Shown: piece by piece, positions 18,871 through 27,252 of the stretch
Layout of the letters: every line of letters starts with the position of its first letter
How positions within the stretch are numbered: position 1 is the stretch's first letter
The notes under the pieces: model-generated
What the model was told of the DNA's origin: nothing
Database searches by the model: none
The model's input: the letters and a program-made list of their open reading frames with translations, nothing else
Origin: Nostoc sp. CHAB 5834
GTDB taxonomy: Bacteria > Cyanobacteriota > Cyanobacteriia > Cyanobacteriales > Nostocaceae
Length of the DNA stretch: 64,000 nucleotides
NCBI GenBank assembly: GCA_020829485.1
Contig: JAIVFU010000033.1
Location: forward strand, 4,463-68,462
Direction of reading: 5' to 3'
Made by a program: the position numbers and the translations under genes

Positions 18871-19248
18871 ATGAAGGTATTCGACAATACCACTAAAAAG
18901 ATTTTTCTAGTTAGCTGGGTATCAATCAATCAAGCAGAGACTAGTGACCACAAATTAACCCAGTTAAACCGTTCTATTTCCAAGCTTTACTGGGATATCC
19001 TCCAACCCCTACGGCAGCGTTTAGAAAATATTCAAGTCCGCGATCGCCAATTAGCTCACCGCTTGTGCAAACTGATTCCGTCTCAGTGCCCCTTTGAGCG
19101 CGATGTCAAATTATTTGGGAAAACCTTGTTTCACATCCCACCCATGTGTAAGCTCAACCCCTTATATGAAGAAGTGGTTGGTTTACGTTTCCGAGCGTTG
19201 TGCTATCTAGCCGACGAATGTGGCGAAGATGTATCGCAGTACTGCTGA
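18871..19248 (+). CDS. Mo-dependent nitrogenase C-terminal-like protein
   Basis: In this 125-residue protein, residues about 45-125 match the small cyanobacterial family named Mo-dependent nitrogenase C-terminus: LAHRLCKLIPSQCPFERD, then LFGKTLFHIPPMCKLNPLYE and FRALCYLADECGED. Conserved Cys residues recur in LCKLIPSQC, PPMC and ALCYLADEC. The name comes from a fusion and does not show a nitrogenase role; the family occurs widely in cyanobacteria and its function is unknown. It stands alone, with a 430-bp upstream region. Confidence 0.8.
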   Translation: MKVFDNTTKKIFLVSWVSINQAETSDHKLTQLNRSISKLYWDILQPLRQRLENIQVRDRQLAHRLCKLIPSQCPFERDVKLFGKTLFHIPPMCKLNPLYEEVVGLRFRALCYLADECGEDVSQYC

Positions 19249-19311
19249 GTGCTAAGGGAAAAGTTACGAGTGAGGAGTGAGGAATTAAAACTCCCTACTC
19301 CCCATTCCAAA

Positions 19312-21186
19312 CTATTTTTTTTGCCATTTTTGAATGGCATCTTGAGCATCTTCGTAAGCGCCTGTCTCCTCTGGCACTAACGCAGCAGTTGCAATTGCGG
19401 CACTACGATCTCCTTCGGCAGCCCGACGCTTGCCCATGTCTAAAATTTTCTCGCTCCATTTATTGATCGACTTTTGGGCACTATCAAAGCCTGGTTGACC
19501 TGCTGGTACTTTCTTGGCAACTTCGATCGCCCGATTGTAAGTAGATGCCTGTCCAGACTTAATTAAGGCATTAGCTGCATCTAAAAGAGTTTTATTACTT
19601 ACATACTGCTTGCCCTCTAACCGCCACAGGTTAATTGCTGCTTGTGCTTTGGCATAGGGGGCTTCATCTTTGGTGATTAATCGAGCAGCAGCAATAGCGC
19701 TAGCATACTGTCTTTGTTTAGCACGACCTTCTGCTAAATCTAAAATCATCTGGCTCCAAATCTTAATATTTTCCTGAGCTTGATCGTAGAGTGGTTCACC
19801 AGGTCGAATTTTCCGGGCTGTTGCGATCGCCATGCTCAAATCGCTAGCCTGAGTTTGTCTAAGCGACATTTTCGCTAAGTCTAATACTGCTTGATTCCGC
19901 TTTTTCGACTCGGAACTAGAAGTTATTTGAGCGCTAGATTGATTTTTAAGTCTAACTGGTGGAGTGCTTAGGCGTAGCCCGTCGTAGACATCGCTTGGTA
20001 AATTCTGGATAATCTGGCGATCGCTAACACTAGCATTAGGTGATGTACTTGATATTTGCTTAATTCTAAAAGTTTCTTGATTACGCAGAAAAACTACAGC
20101 GATTAAACCTGCTACCAGCAAGCTGCCTCCGCCCCATAAAATAAACTGTTTCCAAAAAGGGAGGCTTGGCTGATTCGATGGCAATCGAGAGACGTAACCT
20201 TTGGAGGAATTGGGGATGAATCTTCCTCTGGTATTCGCTCCCAAAGAAGTTTCCGCCATTGGCTGCGAGACTAAGCCGCCTCCTTGCTGGACTTTTTTGC
20301 CCTTCACCTGTTGGGAGGAGTTCACACTAGCCTCTCCCCATTTACCCCGTTCTACTGAAGTTTTAGGGTAATCGTCGAGGGGAGGAGCTGCAAGGGCAAC
20401 AGCAAAAGATTCTTCGGGATAAATCACCGCTTCTGATTGCAAGTCGCTTTCCATTGCCAATTTTGGCAAAATTACTTGCTGCCTTGATGGGATGATGGTG
20501 GCAGGGTTTTGGACAGGACGCCAGTGATGGTGACATACTTTTGGCATGATCAGGCTTAGGTAGCTTTCTAAATCTGCCAAGTTGCTGCCATTACCAGAAC
20601 GTAAAGCTTCTAACAAGACTGCTGTAAAGAATCCGTGACCTAATTCGCTACTTTCATGGGAAAATTGCTCTGGTTGACAAGAAAGAATGGTCGCAAGTTG
20701 TAGTTCTTGGGCTAATTCTATTGTTTCTTCACCAACGGGAGCATCCGCTTGAGTGCCAAAAGCGCGGTTGATATCGAGTAGTAACAATACATTTAGTTCA
20801 GCAAGTTGCAGACTTTGCATTAGCGATCGCAATTCTATGGCAGTCTCTTGCACGAGATCGGGGTTGCCCTCTGCTGGCATTAAGTAATCTTTGCCCTTGT
20901 AGTTGACTCCATAACCGCTAAAAAATAACCACAGATAATCTTCTGGTTGCCAACTTGTCGCTGCCAAATCCTCAAGCAGCAGCAAAATATTCTCTTTAGT
21001 CGGATAAGTTGATCTATCCCCAATTGGCGGTGAAGTATCCGTCATTAGCAGGCAATGTTTGGGGAGAAAACCTGCTTCCGTCACCAAAAAATCCTCTAGT
21101 GCCTCAGCATCTGCTTGGGCACAACTTAAAGGTTGAAATAACTGATATTGATTGATGCCAATCGCGATCGCCCAGTAATTTGCCAT
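19312..21186 (-). CDS. Orthocaspase-like protein lacking both catalytic residues (pseudo-protease)
   Basis: In this 624-residue protein, residues 1-240 form a caspase/peptidase C14 domain (start YWAIAIGINQY). The active-site His is Tyr92 (LFFSGYGV, normally SGHG) and the nucleophile Cys is Asn140 (LLLDINRAF, normally D-x-C), so it should be proteolytically inactive. A linker to about 345 is followed by one transmembrane helix (347-367) and a C-terminal region with three to four repeats of about 50 residues, each with a LDLA..A..A...A-type helix and ending near I.KW/W. Cyanobacterial YN-type pseudo-orthocaspases are known. The C14 domain would be cytosolic and the repeats on the other side of the membrane, or the reverse. 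Residues 398-408 are encoded by a dispersed DNA repeat. Confidence 0.9.
   Translation of the reverse strand: MANYWAIAIGINQYQLFQPLSCAQADAEALEDFLVTEAGFLPKHCLLMTDTSPPIGDRSTYPTKENILLLLEDLAATSWQPEDYLWLFFSGYGVNYKGKDYLMPAEGNPDLVQETAIELRSLMQSLQLAELNVLLLLDINRAFGTQADAPVGEETIELAQELQLATILSCQPEQFSHESSELGHGFFTAVLLEALRSGNGSNLADLESYLSLIMPKVCHHHWRPVQNPATIIPSRQQVILPKLAMESDLQSEAVIYPEESFAVALAAPPLDDYPKTSVERGKWGEASVNSSQQVKGKKVQQGGGLVSQPMAETSLGANTRGRFIPNSSKGYVSRLPSNQPSLPFWKQFILWGGGSLLVAGLIAVVFLRNQETFRIKQISSTSPNASVSDRQIIQNLPSDVYDGLRLSTPPVRLKNQSSAQITSSSESKKRNQAVLDLAKMSLRQTQASDLSMAIATARKIRPGEPLYDQAQENIKIWSQMILDLAEGRAKQRQYASAIAAARLITKDEAPYAKAQAAINLWRLEGKQYVSNKTLLDAANALIKSGQASTYNRAIEVAKKVPAGQPGFDSAQKSINKWSEKILDMGKRRAAEGDRSAAIATAALVPEETGAYEDAQDAIQKWQKK
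19971..19995. repeat. Dispersed repeat inside the orthocaspase gene (GTAGCCCGTCGTAGACATCG)
   Basis: The same core occurs at 32314-32335 (upstream of the methyltransferase) and, with one change, at 26391-26409. Here it is in frame and encodes SDVYDGLRLS in the linker after the transmembrane helix. Confidence 0.8.
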
Positions 21187-21386
21187 CCCGCTATTTGTCA
21201 GTTATTGTTTGCTGGTCTTAAAATTGCGGTTGGCTTTGCCAAAAAAACAAAGCTAACCTATCTTTTATAGTCTAGGTGATTCTGATCGAATCTTAAGTTA
21301 GAATGTAATTTTTATTACGCTTATAGACCGGAAAATACCTTTTACCTAATTTCAATAACAGATCATCACTAAGGAGATAGAAGGTC

Positions 21387-21854
21387 ATGAGCAAGATTTA
21401 TGCTCACCTACCATCATCGATCACTCCCTTTTTATTTATTAGCCAAATTGCGGGAAGAATCCGGATAGTTCCTTTATTAGTTTTGCTCATATCTACTGTT
21501 CCTGCGTGGTTTTTGACGGAAGCGATCGCGCCTCAGGTTGTGCGAGCTTACACCGCTAGAGTCGATCTAGCTATTGACCGTCTGCCAGATGAAAACTATG
21601 AAACTGTTCTCAGGAGGGCAGAAGCAGCCGCTAGAGCATCTGCTCAACGGAGCTTCGACCAAGATATCTTGGTGACAGATGTTTCAATCATTGTGTCCGT
21701 ACAAAATAATGGATCGATCGCACCAGTTCTGACATTAGAAGTCAGCCGTCCCGAATGGCGATCGCGCCCCGATGCTCAAAATTGGGCAACTTACTTCAAA
21801 ACGGCGCGATCGCTACTTTTCTTTGAAAATAGCCAGGACTTACCCAAAAAATAG
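21387..21854 (+). CDS. Membrane-anchored protein of unknown function
   Basis: This 155-residue protein has one hydrophobic segment (about residues 28-48, VPLLVLLISTVPAWFL), then a soluble part with DRLPDENYETVLRRAEAAAR and a beta-rich ILVTDVSIIVSVQNNG ... APVLTLEVSRPEW stretch. An AAGGAG lies at 21372-21377 upstream. I do not recognise a named family; the composition and clean frame suggest a conserved cyanobacterial exported or inner-membrane protein. It is divergent from the orthocaspase gene with a 200-bp spacer. Confidence 0.65.
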   Translation: MSKIYAHLPSSITPFLFISQIAGRIRIVPLLVLLISTVPAWFLTEAIAPQVVRAYTARVDLAIDRLPDENYETVLRRAEAAARASAQRSFDQDILVTDVSIIVSVQNNGSIAPVLTLEVSRPEWRSRPDAQNWATYFKTARSLLFFENSQDLPKK

Positions 21855-21871
21855 CCGAAACCCTAATTTTC

Positions 21872-22014
21872 AGCAATACTTCGCCAAATCGAAAAATACC
21901 TCGATTCGTAGGTTGGGTTGAGGCACGAAACCCAACAAATACGTTGGGTTTTGCTTCCCTACGGGACGCTACGCGAACGCTCAACCCAACCTACAAAAAA
22001 ATGGCGAAGGTATT
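21872..22014. repeat. Nested inverted-repeat element (GTAGGTTGGGTTGAG)
   Basis: The inner arms GTAGGTTGGGTTGAG (21908-21922) and CTCAACCCAACCTAC (21980-21994) are perfect reverse complements. Outer arms AATACTTCGCCA (21872-21883) and TGGCGAAGGTATT (22002-22014) also pair. The interior carries a GGACGCTACGCGAACGCTC repeat. It is non-coding, and no target duplication is obvious. Confidence 0.75.
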
Positions 22015-22115
22015 GTTTCAGTAGAGGTAATTCATTAATTGCCTTTACTGTTGTCCTTCGCGTCAGTCGATGGCCTAGAATAGTAAGGTTGTCAAGAATC
22101 GCAATATCTGCTGAC

Positions 22116-22289
22116 ATGGCTGTTCCTAAGAAGAAAACTTCAAAATCAAAACGAGATAAACGTCGAGCTACCTGGAGGCATAAAGCCGTCGTCGAAGCTC
22201 AAAAAGCCCTGTCTCTGGGCAAATCAATTTTGACTGGACGTTCTACATTTGTATATCCAGCTGCTGAAGAAGAGGAAGAAGAATCATAA
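22116..22289 (+). CDS. rpmF: 50S ribosomal protein L32
   Basis: The 57-residue protein begins [20 protein letters not shown], the L32 signature, and ends in an acidic run of Glu residues typical of cyanobacterial L32. The ATG at 22116 is chosen because it starts the conserved sequence; an upstream in-frame extension to 21918 is repeat-derived. It stands alone. Confidence 0.95.
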   Translation: MAVPKKKTSKSKRDKRRATWRHKAVVEAQKALSLGKSILTGRSTFVYPAAEEEEEES

Positions 22290-22595
22290 TTTCCCAGTCA
22301 GGAAAAGCGTGAACAGCACCGATAGATTTGATTACCAAAGTCCCAATCAAACTTTTTACTACTGGATAAATGCTTTTTTTTAGCTTTCCTGATTGCATTA
22401 TGAATCTTAGATACTCTACACAAGCTCATTAGATCGAAAAAATTGGTAGTGAGTAATTGGGAATATCCATTACCCATTACCTATCATTCATGAGTAACGA
22501 TCAAGTAATTATATAAAGAGTCAAACATCTGGTGCTGTTGGCAACTCAGCAAAAAAGGTTGTACACATCTTGAGAAAAATAAGTTTTCTCTAACT
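22290..22595. other. Intergenic region, nothing clear
   Basis: 306 bp between rpmF and the SUOX-family gene with a short direct-repeat-like tract (AATTGGGAATATCCATTACC, about 22456). No gene or recognisable site. Confidence 0.5.
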
Positions 22596-23201
22596 ATGCT
22601 AGGAAAATTTTTTCAGAAACCAGGGAAGGAAGAAGGCGATCGCGTCCCTCCTGGTCAACACTTAGCTAAAGGTTTCCCCGTATTAACTTACGGTGCAACT
22701 CCCCAAGTCAGCATTGAGGAATGGGAATTTCGAGTTTGGGGTTTGGCAAAACCTGCTACTTTTAGTTGGTCAGACTTTATGACGCTGCCTCAACACGAAT
22801 TTACGGCAGACTTTCACTGTGTAACGCGCTGGTCTAAACTGGATGTCAAATGGACTGGCATAAAAGTAACAGATTTCACGGGTCTAATTGAACTAGACCC
22901 CAAAGTAGCTCATATTATGGAACACTGTTACGGCGGCTACACTACCAATATTTCTGTAGAAGATTTTATGCGCGAAGAAAACTTCTTTGCTTTTAAAGTC
23001 TTTGGTGAAGACCTTCCATCTGAACACGGTGGCCCGATGCGGCTAGTTGTTCCCCATTTGTACGCTTGGAAAAGTGCTAAGTGGATTAATGGTTTGGAAT
23101 TTTTAGCTGCTGAAGAACTTGGTTTTTGGGAGCGTAATGGCTACCATCGCCGTGGTGAACCTTGGGCTGAGGAGCGTTACAGTAACGCTTTTGGGTTTTA
23201 A
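22596..23201 (+). CDS. Sulfite oxidase-family molybdopterin-dependent oxidoreductase
   Basis: This 201-residue SUOX-fold protein has the conserved Mo-ligating Cys75 in TADFHCVTRWS, followed by the VKWTGIKVTD and HCYGGYTTN blocks and GGPMRLVVPHLYAWKSAKW. It lacks a signal peptide or twin-Arg motif, so it should be cytosolic, unlike YedY/MsrP. The substrate is unknown. It is a compact version without the dimerisation or heme domains of true sulfite oxidases. It is transcribed convergently with the aldehyde dehydrogenase gene. Confidence 0.85.
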   Translation: MLGKFFQKPGKEEGDRVPPGQHLAKGFPVLTYGATPQVSIEEWEFRVWGLAKPATFSWSDFMTLPQHEFTADFHCVTRWSKLDVKWTGIKVTDFTGLIELDPKVAHIMEHCYGGYTTNISVEDFMREENFFAFKVFGEDLPSEHGGPMRLVVPHLYAWKSAKWINGLEFLAAEELGFWERNGYHRRGEPWAEERYSNAFGF

Positions 23202-23247
23202 TAGTTAAGAGAGACGCGATTAATCGCGTCTGTACAAGTAATAACTT

Positions 23248-24630
23248 TTAACCCAGAAGTTTCTTGATTAGAGGCAATTTGCCCTGATATGGCGCGTATC
23301 GCCATTTTAAATCGAGCCAGAATGAGTTTTGCAATACACTTTTGTTATGGGAAAAGGTGTCAAAACTAGCTTTGCCGTGATAGTTGCCAATACCGCTATC
23401 TCCTACTCCACCAAATGGCAAAGACGAGACACCAACCTGCATCACTGTGTCGTTAATACAAACTCCACCAGATGAAGTTTCCTGCAAAACTCGCTTTTGT
23501 AGGTTTTTGTTTTGAGAAAATAAGTATAACGCCAATGGTTTAGGTCTAGAGTTAATCAAGGCGATCGCTTCTGCAATGTCAGTATATTCAATGATGGGTA
23601 GAATAGGGCCAAAAATTTCTTCCTGCATTACAGAATCTTCTAAGGAGATATTATCAATCACTGTGGGGGCGATATAACGCTCTGAAGGTTGATTTTCTCC
23701 ACCAATGATAGCTTCACCATCTTTGAGAAAGTTAACCAACCTCTCAAAATGTTTTTGACTGATAATTCTGGCATAATCAGGACTGTTTGCTGGATTCTCG
23801 CCATAAAATTCTTTTATGCATTTTTCCAGACCATTTATTAAATCTTTTTTGATTGTTTTATTAACTAAAAGATAGTCGGGGGCGATACATGTTTGTCCAG
23901 CATTAATAAATTTGCCCCAAGTAATTCGTCTGACAGTGTGTTCAATATTAATGTCACTATCTACAATACAAGGACTTTTGCCACCCAATTCTAAAGTAAC
24001 TGGTGTAAGATATTTTGCTGCTGCTGCCATAATGATTTTGCCGACGGCTGTGCCACCAGTAAAAAAGATATGGTCAAACTTTTCTGCCAGTAGTTTTTGA
24101 CTTGCTTCCACGCCTCCTTCAACCACTGCAATATAACTAGGGTCAAAATGTTTGGTAATAATCTTAGCAATGACATCAGACGTATTAGAAGCAATTTCTG
24201 AAGGTTTGATAATTGCACAATTTCCGGCTGCGATCGCACCGATTAACGGTGAGATAATTAAGTTAAATGGATAGTTCCAAGGTCCAATAATTAAGACAAC
24301 CCCTAACGGTTCTGGACAAATTTTTGCTGTGTAGGAAAAAAACTCCCAGGAAACTGCCGCTTTTTTGGGCTTAGTCCAGCTTTGAAGGTGTTTTATAGTA
24401 TAGTCAATGTCTTTAACTACGCTAATTTCTGTAAGGTAAGTCTCCACTTCTGGTTTATGTAAATCTGCTTGTAATGCCTCGACTATTGACTGTTCATACT
24501 CAAGAATTGCTTGCTTGAGATTTTTAAGTTGTTCAATGCGAAAATTTACATCTTTAGTTTTCCCAGTTTGAAAATAATCTCGCTGATACTGGATAATATC
24601 GCCAACGTTAGATAATTCAGTAGTAGTCAT
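23248..24630 (-). CDS. Aldehyde dehydrogenase (class 3-like)
   Basis: The 460-residue NAD(P)-dependent aldehyde dehydrogenase has VTLELGGKSP (general base Glu214) and NAGQTCIAPDY (nucleophile Cys248). It is the short class 3/fatty-aldehyde-type subgroup, without the N-terminal extension of class 1/2 enzymes. Cyanobacterial members have been linked to apocarotenal/retinal or fatty-aldehyde oxidation; the substrate here is not determined. I take the ATG at 24630 (MTTTELSNV); an in-frame GTG at 24651 would add seven residues. Neither has a strong ribosome binding site. Confidence 0.9.
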   Translation of the reverse strand: MTTTELSNVGDIIQYQRDYFQTGKTKDVNFRIEQLKNLKQAILEYEQSIVEALQADLHKPEVETYLTEISVVKDIDYTIKHLQSWTKPKKAAVSWEFFSYTAKICPEPLGVVLIIGPWNYPFNLIISPLIGAIAAGNCAIIKPSEIASNTSDVIAKIITKHFDPSYIAVVEGGVEASQKLLAEKFDHIFFTGGTAVGKIIMAAAAKYLTPVTLELGGKSPCIVDSDINIEHTVRRITWGKFINAGQTCIAPDYLLVNKTIKKDLINGLEKCIKEFYGENPANSPDYARIISQKHFERLVNFLKDGEAIIGGENQPSERYIAPTVIDNISLEDSVMQEEIFGPILPIIEYTDIAEAIALINSRPKPLALYLFSQNKNLQKRVLQETSSGGVCINDTVMQVGVSSLPFGGVGDSGIGNYHGKASFDTFSHNKSVLQNSFWLDLKWRYAPYQGKLPLIKKLLG

Positions 24631-24813
24631 TTTTTTATTCAATAAAAACACTATTTAAAAACCTATTTTTTTATTTAGCGCTGCTATATCAGCGTATTTT
24701 AGGTTTTATTTTCTAATTTAAATCATTACTTTAACTTCTTTAAAAATAGTAGTAAACTTATAAATTATGAATTTACGGGTAAAAAATTCCATAATTTATA
24801 ATTACTACTTTTC

Positions 24814-25953
24814 TCATACTTTGGTGGGTAGAAGCACAATAAATACACTACCTTTCCCCAACTCGGAATTAAGCAGAATAATGCCCTCATGTGCCTCGAC
24901 AATTCGACGAGCAAGGTACAGTCCTAAGCCACTACCAGAACTCTTGTGGCTGCCTTGGCGAAATCGTTCAAATATGGTGGCTTGTTCTTCAGTGGGAATA
25001 CCTGGGCCAGTATCCGCTATTTCAATTCTAATGTAGTCAACAGAATTTGATTTTTCAGAGAACTGAGATTGATTACTTTTATCAAACTGGCGTTGAGAAG
25101 TAAAACGAATAGTCACAGAACCAGAGTCAGTAAATTTGATCGCATTGCCTATAAGATTGGTGAATAGACGATGCAATTCTAAGCGATCGCCCATCACTGT
25201 GTTTGACTCCTCAGTAAAGTCTAAATTTAGGGACAGTGCTTTGTCTTGAGCTAGAGGTGCTAATTCTCCAGTTACCTCCTCTAGCAATTGCCCCAGATTA
25301 ACTGGTTGAAACGCCAATGTTTTGCGACCTGCTTCAAAGCGATAAACTTCCAATAAGGTATTCACCATAGAAAGCAGGTTTACATTGCTACGGGCCATGA
25401 TAGCGATTACTTCCTGCATTTGTGGTGATAATGTTCCCAATGCACCTTGTTGAAATAGCATTAACATGCGATCGGCAGCTACCAAGGGAGTGCGTAAATC
25501 GTGGGTGAGGCGGGAGACAAAATCTTCTCGCTGACGGGCGATTTCATCACGTTCATCCATACTATGCTTCAAACGCAGGAGCGATCGCACTCGTGCCAGT
25601 AATTCATCTACTGTTACAGGTTTACGGATAAAATCATCAGCACCCAAGTCTAATCCGTGGGCAACATTGGGCGCATCGTGGGCAGTGATTAGCAGTATAG
25701 GGATATATTGCGGCAATTTCATATCACCGCGAATGTGCTTGGTGACTTCGTACCCATCCATATCTGGCATCATCAGATCCAGCAGAACCAAGTCACAAGG
25801 AGAAGCTTTCAATTCTGCCAAGGCCGAAATACCATTTTCTGCGGTGCTAATGGTGTAACCCTCTTCTTCCAAAATAGTTTTGATCAAAAACACGTTATCA
25901 GGAGAGTCATCGACAACTAGAATTTTGTCAGAGCGAGAAGATTGTGAAGTCAT
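24814..25953 (-). CDS. Response regulator-histidine kinase hybrid
   Basis: This 379-residue protein has an N-terminal receiver domain (about 8-125; phospho-acceptor Asp59 in LVLLDLMMPD, Lys111 in FIRKPV). It continues into a HisKA dimerisation domain with His151 in SRLTHDLRTPL and a HATPase_c domain with a G1 box ADTGPGIP and G2 box GSGLGLYLA. There is no membrane segment, so it is a soluble kinase whose own receiver probably gates its activity or accepts phosphate from another kinase. The output partner is not encoded next to it. Confidence 0.93.
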   Translation of the reverse strand: MTSQSSRSDKILVVDDSPDNVFLIKTILEEEGYTISTAENGISALAELKASPCDLVLLDLMMPDMDGYEVTKHIRGDMKLPQYIPILLITAHDAPNVAHGLDLGADDFIRKPVTVDELLARVRSLLRLKHSMDERDEIARQREDFVSRLTHDLRTPLVAADRMLMLFQQGALGTLSPQMQEVIAIMARSNVNLLSMVNTLLEVYRFEAGRKTLAFQPVNLGQLLEEVTGELAPLAQDKALSLNLDFTEESNTVMGDRLELHRLFTNLIGNAIKFTDSGSVTIRFTSQRQFDKSNQSQFSEKSNSVDYIRIEIADTGPGIPTEEQATIFERFRQGSHKSSGSGLGLYLARRIVEAHEGIILLNSELGKGSVFIVLLPTKV

Positions 25954-26126
25954 ATAGATGCAGGGTACAGGGTAAAAGTAAATTTTTAGGGAAACTGGTT
26001 TATTGGTATAGTTTTTTAGATAATACTTTTAGGTAAACTCCCTCCCAAAAAAATTGTTTACCAATAAATTTATATAAATGCATTTTAAAAACTAATTTAC
26101 TTACCTTTTTAACAGATAGCCACAAG

Positions 26127-26390
26127 CTAATTGAACTATGGCTCTTACCAGTTGATGCCCCCAGTTATGTAGTGCGACAAGCAGATACAGATTTATAATT
26201 GCATGAAGTTAAACCTTTGGTTGAGGGATTGATGGGAAAAGTCAGAAATCCCGAAACAGTACTGCAAGAGCTTTTAGATTGGACGGGTGGTCAACCATTT
26301 CTCACTCAGAAGCTTTGTCAACTCATCCCAGATATAGTCGAGGTATCGGGGGTAGAAGGGTTGGTGCGATCGCGCAGCGTCTCGTAGAGA
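26127..26390 (+). pseudogene. Remnant of an AAA-like-domain / WD-repeat NTPase gene
   Basis: One frame reads LIELWLLPVDAPSYVVRQAD, then a TAA stop (26196-26198), then VKPLVEGLMGKVRNPETVLQ and WTGGQPFLTQKLCQLI. These two pieces are the beginning and a later block of the AAA-like domain of large cyanobacterial NTPase proteins; several hundred residues between them, including the nucleotide-binding loop, are missing. The fragment then runs into a GCGCAGCGTCTCGTAGAGAA repeat. It is an internally deleted gene relic. Confidence 0.65.
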
Positions 26391-26414
26391 AGCCCGTTGT
26401 AGACATCGCACTCA

Positions 26415-26789
26415 TCACACAATTTGCACTGACTGAGTGTTAATTTCTGTTAAATTAGCCAATCTTACATCATTCGTAAACAATATTGCATTTAGAGATT
26501 TTGCAGTTGCTGCAATTATTGCGTCAGCAAGCCTGAGTTTGTATTGTTTGCGAAATGCAATTCTTAAATTTTTAATATTACTATCAATACCAATGATTAT
26601 AATTTTATTTAAAAAATCAATAATTTGTGTTTCTTCTTCTAGACTGAGACTTGGATAAGAGAGTAATCCAATCTCAGTAATCACTGAAATAAAATATTGT
26701 CCTGATGGTAGTGGGTTTACCAAGCGACCACCCAAAAAATACAAGACTACATTTGTATCTAACAAAATTAAAGGTTGTGTCAACACCAC
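26415..26789 (-). CDS. PIN-domain ribonuclease toxin (VapC-like)
   Basis: The 124-residue PIN domain has the first acidic residue in ILLDTNVVLYF and Asp in LRLADAIIAATA near the C-terminus; the last block is FTNDVRLANL. The acidic residues needed for Mg-dependent RNA cleavage look present. The upstream gene overlaps by 10 bases, the usual antitoxin-toxin layout. The target RNA is unknown. The length matches VapC. Confidence 0.85.
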   Translation of the reverse strand: MVLTQPLILLDTNVVLYFLGGRLVNPLPSGQYFISVITEIGLLSYPSLSLEEETQIIDFLNKIIIIGIDSNIKNLRIAFRKQYKLRLADAIIAATAKSLNAILFTNDVRLANLTEINTQSVQIV

Positions 26790-26995
26790 TCATCCCTAAT
26801 TTGCTGCTGATATTCTAAAGGATCTTGAGTTAGTTGAATTACACCTGCATACTGGTTTAAATTAAACTCTTGTTTTTGTTGTGATTGATAAGCCTCTAAT
26901 ATCTTCTCAATTTGCTGCCAGTCCTGATAATCAATTAACACCGCTACCGGACGCATGGCTTCATCAATCACAATTTTCTTCTTAAAAAGTAACAT
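26780..26995 (-). CDS. Antitoxin partner of the VapC-like toxin
   Basis: This 71-residue protein starts MLLFKKKIVIDEAMRPVAVL, an AbrB/Phd-like N-terminal strand pattern, and has an acidic Gln-rich C-terminal part that would bind the toxin. It overlaps vapC by 10 bases. I choose the ATG at 26995; an upstream open frame to 27085 reads into an inserted element and is rejected. The start lies 28 bp from that element, so the element may carry or have replaced the promoter. Confidence 0.75.
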   Translation of the reverse strand: MLLFKKKIVIDEAMRPVAVLIDYQDWQQIEKILEAYQSQQKQEFNLNQYAGVIQLTQDPLEYQQQIRDEWC

Positions 26996-27023
26996 GATTT
27001 TGTATATCAGATACAACGTTTTA

Positions 27024-27151
27024 GGGACTTCCAAGTAAAAAAATATTCCATAGCTATTGTTCACTGTTGACCGTTGACGGTTCACGAGTTTTCAGTCAAC
27101 AGTCAACAGTCAACGACTTTAATGTGGAATAATTTATTTTTTGGAGTTCCC
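27024..27151. mobile_element. MITE-like element copy 1 (GGGACTTCC...GGAGTTCCC)
   Basis: The 128-bp element has imperfect inverted ends: left GGGACTTCCAAGTAAAAAAA (27024-27043), right TTTATTTTTTGGAGTTCCC (ending 27151), flanked by TTA on both sides. The interior has a GTTGACGGTTCACGA segment and CAACAGT heptamers. It is almost identical to the copy at 62494-62620 and shares its ends with 41342-41464. Confidence 0.75.
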
Positions 27152-27252
27152 TTACTATATTGATCGTAACTCTAAGACAGAAAATTGATGACGGCAACTT
27201 TACTCTCATCTTTAAGAGCGATATCTAGCAACAAGCCGCTCGATGCCTACGC

